Below are positions 1 to 10,600 of a stretch of 64,000 nt of DNA, in pieces. This stretch comes from Fen-1308 sp035319125 (GTDB lineage: Bacteria; Nitrospirota; Thermodesulfovibrionia; Thermodesulfovibrionales; Dissulfurispiraceae). The notes beneath the pieces are model-generated. The model worked only from the letters and a program-made list of their open reading frames with translations. It searched no databases and had not been told where the DNA came from. Location of the stretch: positions 9,300 through 73,299 of the forward strand of contig DATHDG010000006.1 in assembly GCA_035319125.1 (NCBI GenBank), in the 5' to 3' direction. Made by a program: the position numbers and the translations under genes. Each line of letters opens with the position of its first letter. Positions within the stretch are counted from its first letter, which is position 1.

Positions 1-318
1 ACCGGAGAGATACACGATATTGATACTAACGTAATAGAAATTGTAAATCTGATAGATAAACGTCTTGGCGGAAACAATGAAATCTGCATTATCTCGGGAT
101 ACAGATCGCCTGAGTACAATAGAATGCTGATCAGCGAAGGCAGGCATGTTGTTAAGAACAGCATGCATCTGCAAGGAAAGGCTATGGACATCAGGATTCC
201 CGGGGTAGACCTATGCAGGCTTAGAGACGAAGCGCGTAAATTAAAATTAGGCGGGGTCGGTTATTATAAGGAATCTAATTTTGTTCACGTTGATTGCGGC
301 AGAATTAGAACCTGGTGA
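1..318 (+). CDS. MepK/YcbK-like murein endopeptidase (DUF882, M15 family), 5'-truncated
   Basis: The reading frame is open from base 1, so the N-terminus lies outside the window. The visible 105 residues form the C-terminal core of a DUF882/peptidase M15 domain: SGYRSPEYN, then HLQGKAMDI (zinc His and Asp), then FVHVDCG (second His-x-Asp). In the E. coli homologue MepK this zinc peptidase cuts meso-Dap 3-3 cross-links in the periplasm. The stop overlaps the GTG start of the next gene, an L,D-transpeptidase that makes such links, so the two are probably co-translated. The family call is firm; the exact cleavage specificity is inferred from the neighbour. Confidence 0.85.
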   Translation, partial: TGEIHDIDTNVIEIVNLIDKRLGGNNEICIISGYRSPEYNRMLISEGRHVVKNSMHLQGKAMDIRIPGVDLCRLRDEARKLKLGGVGYYKESNFVHVDCGRIRTW

Positions 319-1997
319 TTCATGCAATAGACAGAGTAATCATTGTACTCATAATAATACCTTTATTCTTATGTGCTGAAAGCATATCTGCTGACAATAA
401 CTCTAAGCCTTCATTTACTGAATCAGCACTGACGCCGTTAATAAAGCAACGGGTCGATAAGTTAGCATCGCATTCCCAAAGATCTGTTCGTAATGAGGAA
501 ATATACTCTGCCTATCTGGTAACCAGATTTTACAAGGGGAGAGATTATGCTTCTGCGTGGAGCTACAATGGCACATTGCAGCAGGTTGATATTCTCATTA
601 AAGCAATAGATGAATCTTATGGCGAAGGTCTGTCTCCGGCATACTATCACCTGGCTCCTATAAACTCGCTGGCAGAGAATATTAAGAAAGGACTATCGAG
701 AGATCCAAGCCTTCTTGCTGATCTCGATATTCTTTTAACGGATGCATTTCTAACACTTGGATGTCATCTTTCCGCCGGATGCGCGAACCCGTTGACTGCT
801 GCATCTGAATGGTTCGCAAAAGGCGGCAAGGTCGATGTTACTTCACTCCTGGAGCAGGCACTCAGGAAGAAGAGAATCCGTGAGACGCTGATGCAGCTGC
901 GGCCGGAAAAGGATATTTATATTCGATTGAGACATGCCTTAGCCGAATATAGAGAATTTGCACTTAAGGGGGAATGGCCGCAGATGTCAGCAGGGCCGGC
1001 GTTGAAAAAGGGAATGACGTCTGAACGTGTCGGTGAACTGAAAAAAAGACTCGTTGCTTCGGGTGATTTGAAACTGAAAGAGACGATGCCGAACAATCGG
1101 TTTGATGACAGCCTTGAACAATCAGTCATTGCTTTCCAGCTACGCCATGGCATCAGCGCGGACGGCACTGTTGGCCGTACCACACGTAAAGCGCTTAACG
1201 TGCCTCTGAAGCAGCGCATACGTCAAATTGAACTGAATCTTGAAAGGTTAAGATGGATTTTGGGTAACATAGAAGATCGATTTATCATTGTCAATATCGC
1301 AGATTTCCGATTGTACGTAATTGAAGGAGATTTGCCGGTGCTTTCAATGAAAGTCGTAGTTGGAAAACCTTACCTCAGCACTCCTATTTTTACATCGAAG
1401 ATGACTTACATAGTAATCAACCCATCATGGAATATTCCTAAAAGCATAGCTCTAAAGGAAATCCTGCCTAAAGTGCAAAGAAATCCTCGTTATCTTGCAG
1501 AGCAAAACATAGACGTTCTGCAAAACGAAGGGACTCATGAAAAGAAAATAGATCTGCGGAATGCGAACTGGTCTCGAATAAATAGCAACATATCGCAGTA
1601 CAGATTTCGTCAGCAGCCTGGGCCCAAAAATGCTTTAGGACAGTTGAAATTCATGTTCCCAAACAGTTTTGATGTCTACCTCCACGACACCCCTGCGAAG
1701 AGCCTTTTCTCAGAGAACATCCGCACATTCAGCCACGGGTGTATTCGCATTGAAAAGCCTGTTGAATTGGCTGAATATTTGCTGCGGGAAGATCCGCGTT
1801 GGACGCGCGATGCGTTGATTGCTGCTATTGATAAAGGTACAGAACAGGTTGTAACAATTCCTAAGCCATTAAATGTTCACCTGCTTTATCTGACGGCATG
1901 GGTTGATAATGAGGGCTCCGTTCAGTTCAGAAATGACATATACGGAAGGGATAAAAGGCTGGAACAGGCCCTTTTCAAGAAACCCTATATTCCATAG
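315..1997 (+). CDS. YcbB-type L,D-transpeptidase with peptidoglycan-binding domain
   Basis: A 560-residue secreted protein starting at GTG with a 4-base overlap with the upstream gene. Residues about 5-26 form a hydrophobic signal peptide. An N-terminal YcbB-like region is followed by a PG_binding_1 domain (about 225-295, ending near GTVGRTTRKAL) and a YkuD catalytic domain (about 320-490). The catalytic motif SHGCIRI places the nucleophile at Cys476, with the upstream His in YLHDTP. Length and order match E. coli LdtD/YcbB, which forms 3-3 cross-links in the periplasm. Pairing with a MepK-like hydrolase supports a 3-3 cross-link remodelling unit. Substrate choice cannot be read from sequence. 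Confidence 0.9.
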   Translation: MIHAIDRVIIVLIIIPLFLCAESISADNNSKPSFTESALTPLIKQRVDKLASHSQRSVRNEEIYSAYLVTRFYKGRDYASAWSYNGTLQQVDILIKAIDESYGEGLSPAYYHLAPINSLAENIKKGLSRDPSLLADLDILLTDAFLTLGCHLSAGCANPLTAASEWFAKGGKVDVTSLLEQALRKKRIRETLMQLRPEKDIYIRLRHALAEYREFALKGEWPQMSAGPALKKGMTSERVGELKKRLVASGDLKLKETMPNNRFDDSLEQSVIAFQLRHGISADGTVGRTTRKALNVPLKQRIRQIELNLERLRWILGNIEDRFIIVNIADFRLYVIEGDLPVLSMKVVVGKPYLSTPIFTSKMTYIVINPSWNIPKSIALKEILPKVQRNPRYLAEQNIDVLQNEGTHEKKIDLRNANWSRINSNISQYRFRQQPGPKNALGQLKFMFPNSFDVYLHDTPAKSLFSENIRTFSHGCIRIEKPVELAEYLLREDPRWTRDALIAAIDKGTEQVVTIPKPLNVHLLYLTAWVDNEGSVQFRNDIYGRDKRLEQALFKKPYIP

Positions 1998-2096
1998 AAG
2001 CTGCCTTCCGGATAGAATTCAGACGTCTCTATAATTTAAACAGTGGCGTTGCGTTTCTGCAATCGCAAGAGTGTCTTTTATGTGGTATGATGACAT

Positions 2097-3914
2097 ATGA
2101 TTCCACCTAAAGAGTTTATACGCAGGATCCATCCGTTTTCTTTCTTGTCGGAAGGTGAACTCGACACCATCATTTCCGGACTGGAAGTCGAGCTGTTCGA
2201 AAAAGGGAAAACTATATATAAAAAGGGTCAGCTACCTGAAAGCGTCTATCTTGTATTCTCCGGATTGATAGGCCTCTATGATGACGACGCCGTGGTTGAT
2301 TCCCTTTCTAGGGGGGAAACTTTCGGTATTGTGTCACTCTATGGGCATCCGTTGAATTCGACTGCAAAGGCGGTAGAGGATGCAATTTGTTATGCCGTGT
2401 CCTATCAGAAATTCAAGGCTGTATTTGATGCAAATGAGAGATTCGCATCTTATTATTCCGATCTAATCAATAGAAGGTTCCGGTTGTTTAAGGCGGCAGC
2501 TTCCGACAAAAAGATTGTTGAGGAGGCCTCGTTTGTCCTGGAGGTAGATAGGATAATTTACAAGAAACCGGTTGTATGCAACTCGGCGCAGACGATAGCA
2601 GGTGCAGCATCCGAGATGGACATGCACGCTGTCAGTTCGGTCGTAATTATAGACGAACGCGAGAAACCTGTCGGCATCCTGACTCATAAGGATTTGAGAA
2701 AGGTGTTGATCCTCGGCGACAGGCTGGATTGCGTGACCAGGTTCATGTCGTCTCCGGTTAAAACTATTGATGCCCGTGCCACGATCTTCGATGCCTTTAC
2801 TAGGATGGTCGATGCCGGCATCGACCACATGGTCGTAACCAAGGAAGACAAGGTCTTTGGAGTGATTACGCGTAAGGACATACAGGTCCACTTGGAGCCT
2901 TCTTTTTCCATTATGAAATTGTACAGAAAGGTAAATCGCGCAGACTCTATCGATGAGCTTAAGGCCGTATTTGACAGCCTAAGGTTGTCGGTATCGAAGT
3001 TGGTGCTTGCAGGCGCGAATTTCTTCGACCTGACCAGAATGTTATGCTCTGTCCATGATGCCATGGTTTTCAAGACTATAGAACTCGTTGCCGCTAAACA
3101 TGGGCCAGCAGCTTTCTTGTGGCTGCATATGGGCAGTTCGGGCAGAAAGGAAGAGATAATCGCCACCGACCAGGACAATGCCCTTGTGTACACAGGAGAT
3201 AGGCCGGCGGCGTTGGCTGCAGATATCAACGAATCCCTGGCTGTGATCGGCATTCCTAAGTGCCTTGGAAACTATATGGCATCCAATGATATGTGGATCC
3301 AGCCCCTGTCGGCATGGAAGGAGTATTTTTACCGCTGGTTCTCGGACCCGGTTCCGTATCATCTGAGATATCTGTCGGTGTTTCTGGACATGCGGCCTAT
3401 ATATGGAGATATGACACTGTTCGACGACTTGCTGGAATCTATAAGGCCTGCAGTCAAAGCCGAGGCCGTCAAACTGATGGCGGAAGACGCGATTGATATA
3501 AGGCCCCCGCTCGGGATTTTCGGCATACAGGGCCTGCACCACGGCGTGGACCTAAAAACGCACGGCATTTATCCTATCGTCAACGGAGCCAGGGTCCTGG
3601 CGGTCGACAGGGGTTTTTTCAGGATCACCAATACCAGGGAGAGGCTGGAGGCGCTGCACGCGGATTCGACGATAAGCAACGGCATGTGCCATGACCTGAT
3701 CGAATCATACGGTTTCATTCAGGATCTGAGGCTGAGGCATCATGCGCGGGCCGTATTGAATCAGTCTGCCCTGAATAACCTTGTGGCTGCAAAAGAGCTG
3801 TCCCATATTGATCTGCTCATATTGAAGGAATCACTTAAGGTTGTCGCGGAATTCCAGAAGTTCATGATGAAGAGATACGGCGTCAGCCGGAATATAGTTT
3901 ATAGCCAACTGTGA
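2097..3914 (+). CDS. cNMP-binding/CBS/DUF294 nucleotidyltransferase-like signalling protein
   Basis: A 605-residue cytoplasmic protein. Residues 10-125 resemble a cyclic-nucleotide-binding beta barrel (EKGKTIYKKG, GETFGIVSLYG). Residues 155-270 hold two CBS motifs (VVIIDEREKPVGILT and MVVTKEDKVFGVIT). From about 300 a DUF294 nucleotidyltransferase-like domain carries GSSGRKEE followed by TDQDNALVY, the GS/acidic pattern of polymerase-beta-fold transferases. The C-terminus (about 450-595) fits the DUF294 substrate-binding helical domain. Proteins of this architecture are often annotated as signal transduction proteins, and some resemble GlnD; the substrate is unknown. A DEDDh exonuclease gene starts 12 bases downstream, a frequent partnership, so they probably share an mRNA. 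No clear Shine-Dalgarno precedes the ATG. Confidence 0.85.
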   Translation: MIPPKEFIRRIHPFSFLSEGELDTIISGLEVELFEKGKTIYKKGQLPESVYLVFSGLIGLYDDDAVVDSLSRGETFGIVSLYGHPLNSTAKAVEDAICYAVSYQKFKAVFDANERFASYYSDLINRRFRLFKAAASDKKIVEEASFVLEVDRIIYKKPVVCNSAQTIAGAASEMDMHAVSSVVIIDEREKPVGILTHKDLRKVLILGDRLDCVTRFMSSPVKTIDARATIFDAFTRMVDAGIDHMVVTKEDKVFGVITRKDIQVHLEPSFSIMKLYRKVNRADSIDELKAVFDSLRLSVSKLVLAGANFFDLTRMLCSVHDAMVFKTIELVAAKHGPAAFLWLHMGSSGRKEEIIATDQDNALVYTGDRPAALAADINESLAVIGIPKCLGNYMASNDMWIQPLSAWKEYFYRWFSDPVPYHLRYLSVFLDMRPIYGDMTLFDDLLESIRPAVKAEAVKLMAEDAIDIRPPLGIFGIQGLHHGVDLKTHGIYPIVNGARVLAVDRGFFRITNTRERLEALHADSTISNGMCHDLIESYGFIQDLRLRHHARAVLNQSALNNLVAAKELSHIDLLILKESLKVVAEFQKFMMKRYGVSRNIVYSQL

Positions 3915-3926
3915 GCCTGTACGAGC

Positions 3927-4532
3927 ATGGACCTGCTGACTGCAAGATTTTATGCTATTGATGTTGAGACCACGGGATTGGATCAGGCAAAAGACGAGAT
4001 CATATCGTTTGCCTGTGTGCCCATTGTCAATTTAAAGATAATCGTGCGTGAAAATTACTACACTCTTATTAAGCCCGCAAGGTACAACTACAAGGCGATG
4101 AAATACCACGGGATAAGCCGGACCGATCTGCAGGCTGCGCCAACCTTTGAAGATGTCTCGGACCACCTGCTGAAAATGCTGGACGGCATCCTTGTCGGGC
4201 ACACGGTGGAGTTCGATTTCAATTTCTTGAAAAAGAGCTTCAAGGCTTCCGGCTTAAAGTTCAAAAAGGACCTTATCGATATAGCAATGGTTGAAAAATG
4301 GCTGACGCAAAGATGCAACGCAGAAGGCAGGGGTCTTACCCTCGACGACATGATTGAGGCCTATGGCCTGAAAAGGCATTATCGGCACAATGCAGCCGCG
4401 GATGCCTTCTTTGCCGCCCAGATTTTTCAAATGCAGATGCTGGCAATGATGAAGTTTGGAATCGATTCAGCAGAAAAAGTCATAAAAGCCGCCAGGAGCT
4501 GTAGATATGCCAATAGCGATACTGTATGTTAG
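3927..4532 (+). CDS. DEDDh 3'-5' exonuclease (DNA polymerase III epsilon-like)
   Basis: A 201-residue protein with exonuclease motifs in order: motif I AIDVETTGLD (D-x-E), motif II VGHTVEFDFNFL (Asp) and motif III HNAAADAFFAAQIF (His and Asp). This is the DEDDh family of DnaQ and RNase T. It is short and has no polymerase-binding tail, so it is more likely a stand-alone nuclease than the replicative proofreading subunit. It lies 12 bases after the DUF294 gene in the same orientation, probably one transcription unit. Confidence 0.88.
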   Translation: MDLLTARFYAIDVETTGLDQAKDEIISFACVPIVNLKIIVRENYYTLIKPARYNYKAMKYHGISRTDLQAAPTFEDVSDHLLKMLDGILVGHTVEFDFNFLKKSFKASGLKFKKDLIDIAMVEKWLTQRCNAEGRGLTLDDMIEAYGLKRHYRHNAAADAFFAAQIFQMQMLAMMKFGIDSAEKVIKAARSCRYANSDTVC

Positions 4533-4607
4533 CGCCGGGCGTCTTGACTTTGTAGCATTAGGCCTGTAAACTCGACAAACTGAAATAAGTTTCTGAAGGA
4601 GACAAAT

Positions 4608-6329
4608 ATGCGTGCTGACCCGCCGATTTATACGGAAAAAACAGAGTGCCAGGATTGCTATAAATGCATCCGAGAATGCCCCGTACAGGCGATCAAAGTC
4701 GAGTCCGGCAGCGCTTCCATAATGTCGGATCTTTGCATACTTTGCGGCAAATGCATCAATATCTGTCCGAAAGGAGCGAAAAAAGTTCGGGACGATCTGC
4801 AGGAGGCAAAGAAGCTCTTGTCTGATTGCGGCAAGGTGATAGCTTCTATCGACCCGTCTTTTGTCACAGAATTCTCCGGAGTGGAACCGACTCAGCTTAT
4901 TGCCGGACTCAAGGCTCTGGGGTTTTATGGTGTGTCTGAGTCGTCTCTCGGGGCTGAACTTGTAAGCATGCACGCAGACAGGCTTCTTGAACAGTCAAAC
5001 AAATCCATTTTTATTTCATCTGCTTGCCCCACTATAGTTCAATACTTGCGAAGATACAGGCCGGAATATGCCGGGCATATCACCAGTCTGCTTTCACCGA
5101 GTCTCGCACATGCCCGCCTGCTTCGAGAAACTTATGGGCCCGAAATAGATATCATTCACATTGGACCGTGCATAGCAAAAAAATGGGAATCGGACGTTCA
5201 TCCCGAGCTTATTGATGTGGCACTTACATTTGAGGATTTAAGACATTGGCTGAAAGAGGAGAATATCGATCTGAAGTCTATTAAGAAGTCATCAAAAGAC
5301 GTCTTTATACCCCGTCGCGCCAATGACGGTGCACTTTACCCTGTGGTTGGGGGGATGATAGAAAGTATACGCGGGCGCAGGAAGAAAGGATTGCAGGCCC
5401 AATTTATCTCATTTTCGGGCATTAGACGCCTGAAAAACGCTCTGAAAGGATTTGATGAACTGGAGCCGGAAGGCAATCTATTCCTTGAACTTACTGCCTG
5501 CTTCGGAGGCTGCGTGAATGGGCCCAGAAGCATGAGTCGCTCGGCAACGGTTTGTAAGCGATACAAGATCACACAGTATGCACGGCCGGCTTCCCCGAAG
5601 ATGGCAGAGGAAATTGATATTCATGAGGACTACCCACCTGAGGTTGTGCCGCAGGCAGTTTATTCCGAAGATCAAATAAAGGAAGCTTTGCATCAGGTAG
5701 GGAAATTTGAAGAAAAGGACGAACTTAACTGCGGTGGATGCGGTTATGATTCATGTCGTGATTTTGTCTGTGCCTTGATTGGTGACAAGGCGGAAAAGGC
5801 GATGTGTGTGGCCTATATGCGCAGTCTGGCACAGAAGAAGGCAAATATACTGATCCAGAAGATGCCGTCTGCTGCGGTGATCGTGGATGATCAGTTAAAT
5901 ATCGTTGAGTATAATCCAAACTTTGTCGGCCTTTTCGGACAGGATGTTGACGATACTGAAGGCGGTACACGTCTGGAAGGTGCCAACCTGAGGGATTTGT
6001 TGCCTTTTCACGAGCTTTTTCAGGGCGTCCTGCTCAGCGGCGAAGAAGTTGTTGAGACGGATCTGCGTTTTCAGGGCCGGATACTTCATGGAATTATTTT
6101 CAGCATTGAAAAGCATTCTCTGGTTGGTGCCCTCTTCGGGGATATCACAATGCCGGCGATGCAGCGTGAACAAATCATCAAACGTGCGCGGCACGTCATT
6201 GAGCAGAATCTTATGACCGTTCAAAAGATCGCATATCTCATGGGAGAAAATGCAGCAGAGTCCGAAATCATACTTAACTCAATTGTCGAATCATTCTCGG
6301 CGAAAGGAATGGACGACAATAATGATTGA
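4608..6329 (+). CDS. HydS-like [FeFe]-hydrogenase domain sensor with PAS domain
   Basis: A 573-residue cytoplasmic protein. Two ferredoxin clusters occupy Cys14/17/20/24 and Cys43/46/49/53. The Fe_hyd_lg_C domain (about 75-335) keeps the H-cluster ligands: SSACP (Cys140), GPCIAKK (Cys188) and TACFGGCVNGP (Cys298, Cys302). Ala139 sits where catalytic hydrogenases have the proton-relay Cys of TSCCP, as reported for putative sensory (HydS) enzymes. A further four-Cys cluster motif lies at 375-388 (CGGCGYDSCRDFVC), then a PAS domain (about 415-520). AAGGAG lies just upstream of the ATG. The gene overlaps a SpoIIE-type phosphatase by 8 bases, so I infer an H2 or redox sensor signalling through that phosphatase. 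Confidence 0.88.
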   Translation: MRADPPIYTEKTECQDCYKCIRECPVQAIKVESGSASIMSDLCILCGKCINICPKGAKKVRDDLQEAKKLLSDCGKVIASIDPSFVTEFSGVEPTQLIAGLKALGFYGVSESSLGAELVSMHADRLLEQSNKSIFISSACPTIVQYLRRYRPEYAGHITSLLSPSLAHARLLRETYGPEIDIIHIGPCIAKKWESDVHPELIDVALTFEDLRHWLKEENIDLKSIKKSSKDVFIPRRANDGALYPVVGGMIESIRGRRKKGLQAQFISFSGIRRLKNALKGFDELEPEGNLFLELTACFGGCVNGPRSMSRSATVCKRYKITQYARPASPKMAEEIDIHEDYPPEVVPQAVYSEDQIKEALHQVGKFEEKDELNCGGCGYDSCRDFVCALIGDKAEKAMCVAYMRSLAQKKANILIQKMPSAAVIVDDQLNIVEYNPNFVGLFGQDVDDTEGGTRLEGANLRDLLPFHELFQGVLLSGEEVVETDLRFQGRILHGIIFSIEKHSLVGALFGDITMPAMQREQIIKRARHVIEQNLMTVQKIAYLMGENAAESEIILNSIVESFSAKGMDDNND

Positions 6330-7503
6330 CCTGCGCGAGCATAACTTTCTGGAGGTTGACCATCACCATATGCCTAAGAGCGGTCAGGTTGCGTCGGGTG
6401 ATATATTCCTATCCCGTAAAATCAAGGAAGAAGACAGGGTCATATCTGTGCTTTCTGATGGGCTCGGGAGCGGTATTAAGGCCAGCGTTCTGGCGACACT
6501 TACTGCTACAATGGCACTGAAGTATACTTCCAGCTCTATTGATATCCGTTCGTCCGCAGAAATTATTATGGACACTTTGCCTATATGCAGTGTGCGGAAG
6601 ATAAGCTATTCGACATTCACCATCGTTGATATCGACCGCAATGGCAGAACACGCATAATAGAGCATGGCAATCCTCCGTATATTTTTATGCGCAATGGAA
6701 AGGAAGTCGCAGTTGAGAAACAAGTGATCGAGCTCCGCAAATGGAGTGACCGGCATATACATTTTTCCGAAGTTAACATGCAGTTGGGTGATCGCATTGT
6801 ATTCTTCTCTGATGGAGTATCACAGGCGGGCATGGGCAGCAGAGAGACGCCGATCGGATGGGGTAGCGGTGTTACTGCTCACATCGAACAATGTCTCAGG
6901 GTCAACAGAGAAATGTCCGCCGGAGCAATGGCGCGTAATATAGTTAAAAGAGCCATGCAGATGGATGGCAAGGGTGCCCTGGATGATATTACCTGCGGTT
7001 TGGTTTATCTCAGAAGACCTAGACAACTGCTTGTTGTGACAGGTCCTCCTTTTTCGAATGCAACGGATCAGATGCTGGCAAAGCTCGTTGACACTTTTCC
7101 CGGCAGATCTATCATATGCGGCGGTACAACAGCTGATATCGTTGCCAGGGAGCTTGACCGTGACATTGAAACAGACATCAGATCAAATATACCCGGAGTT
7201 CCGCCTTCCGCCCGAATGCAAGGGGTTGACCTTATTACGGAAGGGACGCTCACTTTGGGGCGAGTCGCTGCCATGATAGAAAGTGAGCCGCCCTCTCAAT
7301 ACAGCAGGGATCCGGCATCTAAACTGCTGGAAATGCTTCTTGATAGCGACGTAGTATATTTTGTGGTCGGAACGCGCGTTAACGAAGCTCATCAGGCTCC
7401 CAATATGCCGGTGGAAATGGATCTTAGGCGAAATATCGTGCGCCGCATAGCTGATCAGCTTGAAAGGGTGCACTGTAAGGAGACCCGCGTCAACTATGTT
7501 TGA
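6322..7503 (+). CDS. SpoIIE/PP2C-type serine phosphatase paired with HydS-like sensor
   Basis: A 393-residue protein using the ATG at 6322, preceded by AAAGGA; a longer frame from 6250 lies wholly inside the preceding gene. The first 240 residues form a SpoIIE/PP2C_2 domain with metal-binding aspartates in LSDGLGSG, FFSDGVSQ and DDITCGLV. The remaining 150 residues (starting LLVVTGPPF, with SIICGGTTADI) form a conserved-looking C-terminal domain of unknown role. It overlaps the hydrogenase-sensor gene by 8 bases. SpoIIE-type phosphatases usually act on phosphorylated anti-sigma-factor antagonists, but no such gene is nearby, so the target is unknown. Confidence 0.85.
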   Translation: MIDLREHNFLEVDHHHMPKSGQVASGDIFLSRKIKEEDRVISVLSDGLGSGIKASVLATLTATMALKYTSSSIDIRSSAEIIMDTLPICSVRKISYSTFTIVDIDRNGRTRIIEHGNPPYIFMRNGKEVAVEKQVIELRKWSDRHIHFSEVNMQLGDRIVFFSDGVSQAGMGSRETPIGWGSGVTAHIEQCLRVNREMSAGAMARNIVKRAMQMDGKGALDDITCGLVYLRRPRQLLVVTGPPFSNATDQMLAKLVDTFPGRSIICGGTTADIVARELDRDIETDIRSNIPGVPPSARMQGVDLITEGTLTLGRVAAMIESEPPSQYSRDPASKLLEMLLDSDVVYFVVGTRVNEAHQAPNMPVEMDLRRNIVRRIADQLERVHCKETRVNYV

Positions 7504-7617
7504 TTCCATCAGCTGGAAGAACTCATCAAAATGTGCGAACTCTTTAGGCCAATATGTCGGTGTTAGCCTTAGCAGGCCGAGGCAAAGCAATAGCAGACAC
7601 AGCATATTACGACAAAA

Positions 7618-10600
7618 TTAAAAACCTATAACTCGCCTCTGTCCGTTGCTTTCGATTGCGAGATTGTCGAAGCAGATAACTGAGTCCGCTTTGGTCCAAA
7701 GCCCTATATAACCTTTCAGAGTTCTGTCAGTTTCATATTTTATTGCAAGCTCGCTATTTAAATAACCTTTGATGTGCCGGCCCCTGACCTCAACAGAGAT
7801 GGTGTGCCATTTCCCGGTTTCGATTGTCTTTCTGATTGCGAGTCGTTCTATTTTGCGCCTATTTACGTACTGATAGAGAGCCATATTTCCTTCAAGGGAA
7901 TTCGACGTCATTACAAAATAATTGTCGATGTCAGTAATTCCAAAGGCTATGCCGCCAGCCCTGTCAACTTTTCCTGATATCGGCTTGATATTCACTTCTA
8001 TGCAGCCTTCAGAGTATTCTCCATCCCTGACGATTGCCAGTGGACAATAGTGGTATGCTTCGATCGTATCAAGAAACTCATGATAAGAGTCGCCCACGAT
8101 TTTTCCAACAATCCTTGAGATGCCGGACGAGAGACGCTTTCCCCATCTCGATCCATCCTGTAGACAACATGACCGGCCATCTTCAACTGTTATGCCCCAG
8201 TGCCCCCTGCGAATATAAAGTTGAGGAAGGTCACTGTTTTTAGTCACTGCAAGAAAATCGTAAGTGCCGCTGAAAAAAGCCTCTGTCAATTTATCAAGCT
8301 CATCCTGGTTTGTCAAGGTCATGTCGAGAAGACGCGTGGATGCAAGCAGTCTGGCGACCATGTCCAGCTTCTCTTCAATTGATTTCTTGTCGTATCTTGC
8401 AATAGCTGCCGACAGCAGATCACCTTTTATGGCAACCCTGAAACCAAGCCGCTCAAGTATGCTGCCCATAAGCTGGATTCTTAGTGAACGTCCATAATAA
8501 TTTCCGGCTCCTCCGGAGAATTGAAGCGATATGTAATTCTGCGATTCGTTGTCACCGCATAAAGTGTCCATAGTCGCAAAGTGATATGCAAAACGGACGC
8601 TAAGATTCAGGTAGTCTTCCGACAGTAGCGCGTAACTGTCTCCACCTGAGATCTCTCCAAATTCTGATAAAGCAGCCGCAGCAAGTGATGAGGCAACTTT
8701 ATTGCCGCCGGTACTCATTGTCCCTTCCCAGCTGACGCCTGGATGAGCGAAACCTCGCCAGACGGCCTTCATCGGGACAGAATTAAATTTGTCCGGCGTT
8801 ATTTTGTCACAAGTTGTCAAGCCTGCCTGCAGGCCATTGCCAAGATCAATTATCCACAGATCCATTGGCAAGCGGGATGAGAGCTTAACGGATGATTTTG
8901 ACTTAATAGATGTTTCTGACAAGCCAAACATCTCACGGATTGCCGTTTCATGCGTGAACCGAACTATATCATGAAATGTCCGGCAACCTGCCGGGGAAAA
9001 TGAATTTGCATCGGCATCGATGAGATTAAGTGGAGACACATGGTCCAGAATACCCCTCATCCTCCGGTGTATTGGGCTGTCGAATATAACCTTTTTGGCA
9101 GGTTTAATTTCTTTGGCGAGGTCTTCAACTATACCGCGATATACTGATGTGGCATCAGCCCACAACGTGATAACTTCACCCTGCGTCAAAATATCCGTAG
9201 CATTGCCCGCATCAACTATGCAGGGTATTGCAAATTCTCTTGCCACAGACGACATATGGCTTGTCACGCTTCCGATGTCAGTGATTATGCCTTTGATCCT
9301 GCCGATAACCTTGGCATAATCCGGTGAAGCAATTTTAGCTACTACTATTGCATCATCAGGAAGGTGCAGCAGATCTTGCTCATTTCCAAGTATGCAGACT
9401 GTCCCTGTCGATATTCCGCCTGAAGCAGTCTTGCCGCTTTTAAGCAAAAGCGGGTTTTCCGGTGTACTCACGCTGCGTTGCCGCGCAATATCGATATCTG
9501 GAAGGTGAAGCGGCCTCGACTGGAGAATGAAAATGCTGTCACGTTCATCAATGGCCCATTCGATATCTTGCGGACCTGCGAAGTAATTCTCAAGAATAAG
9601 CCCATATTTTGCAAGCTGGATAATTGTCTGATCATTTAAAGAAGGCAACATTCGTTCTTCAACAGGAACGGACTGAATATCTGTGCCCCCGTTTTGCAGG
9701 TTAACAAGTCTCGACGCTTTTGCCGTCACCTCTTTGTTGATTATCCGATCTTCGAATCTGTCGACAATAAATATGTCCGGCGATGCGTTTCCCGCCACCA
9801 GATGCTCACCAATTCCCCAAATTGAGGTGATCCTAACCGGGCGGGAATCGGAAAGGGTCGGATCGACAGAATAGACCACTCCGCTGGCCTTTGAATCAAC
9901 CATTGCAATACCAAGGACACACATAGGGGTCTCGCGTTCGTCCAACCCGTAATGCAGCCTATACGCTATCGCTCTGGCGGAGTATTTGCTTGCCAACACT
10001 GTTTTATAGGCTTCTGATATATTTTCGGATGATACGTTCAGAACAGTATCGTATTGCCCTGCGAATGTAGCCTCTGTATCTTCGCCGACAGCACTGCTTC
10101 TCATTGCAATTTTTATATTCGATCCTGAAGATTGCTCAAGTTTAGAATATGCCTGGCGAATTTCATCCATGATGTCATTGGGGACTGGTGATTCCAGTAT
10201 CATTGCACGCAGTCGCTGACCAGCAGATTCTATTGCATATATAGATTCTGATGTTACATGAGATAGCTCCTCCTTAACATGCCTCAATAGCTTATTGGTC
10301 TGCAGGAATCGCTCAAAAGCAAGAGCAGTAATTACAAATCCAGGTGGTGCCGGAAGACCCAATATATTTCTTATGCTTGCCAGATTGGCAGCTTTTGATC
10401 CGACCATTCGATACAGATCTGCCGTAACATTTTCGAGCTGCATCACCAGTCTCCCGGTAGGCAACGAGCATCTGGGATTGAATTCTCGGAATAGTTCGCT
10501 GTCTATGGCTGCAGTAGAAGCAGACAACGAAGAATAATCTCTACCTGTCAATAACTCCAGCGCATAGATGATGCCGGTAACAGCCTCGATTAGTTCCTCA

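Noticed and set aside
2684..3253. 189-codon open frame on the minus strand
   Set aside because: Antisense to the DUF294 gene; no ribosome site or domain.
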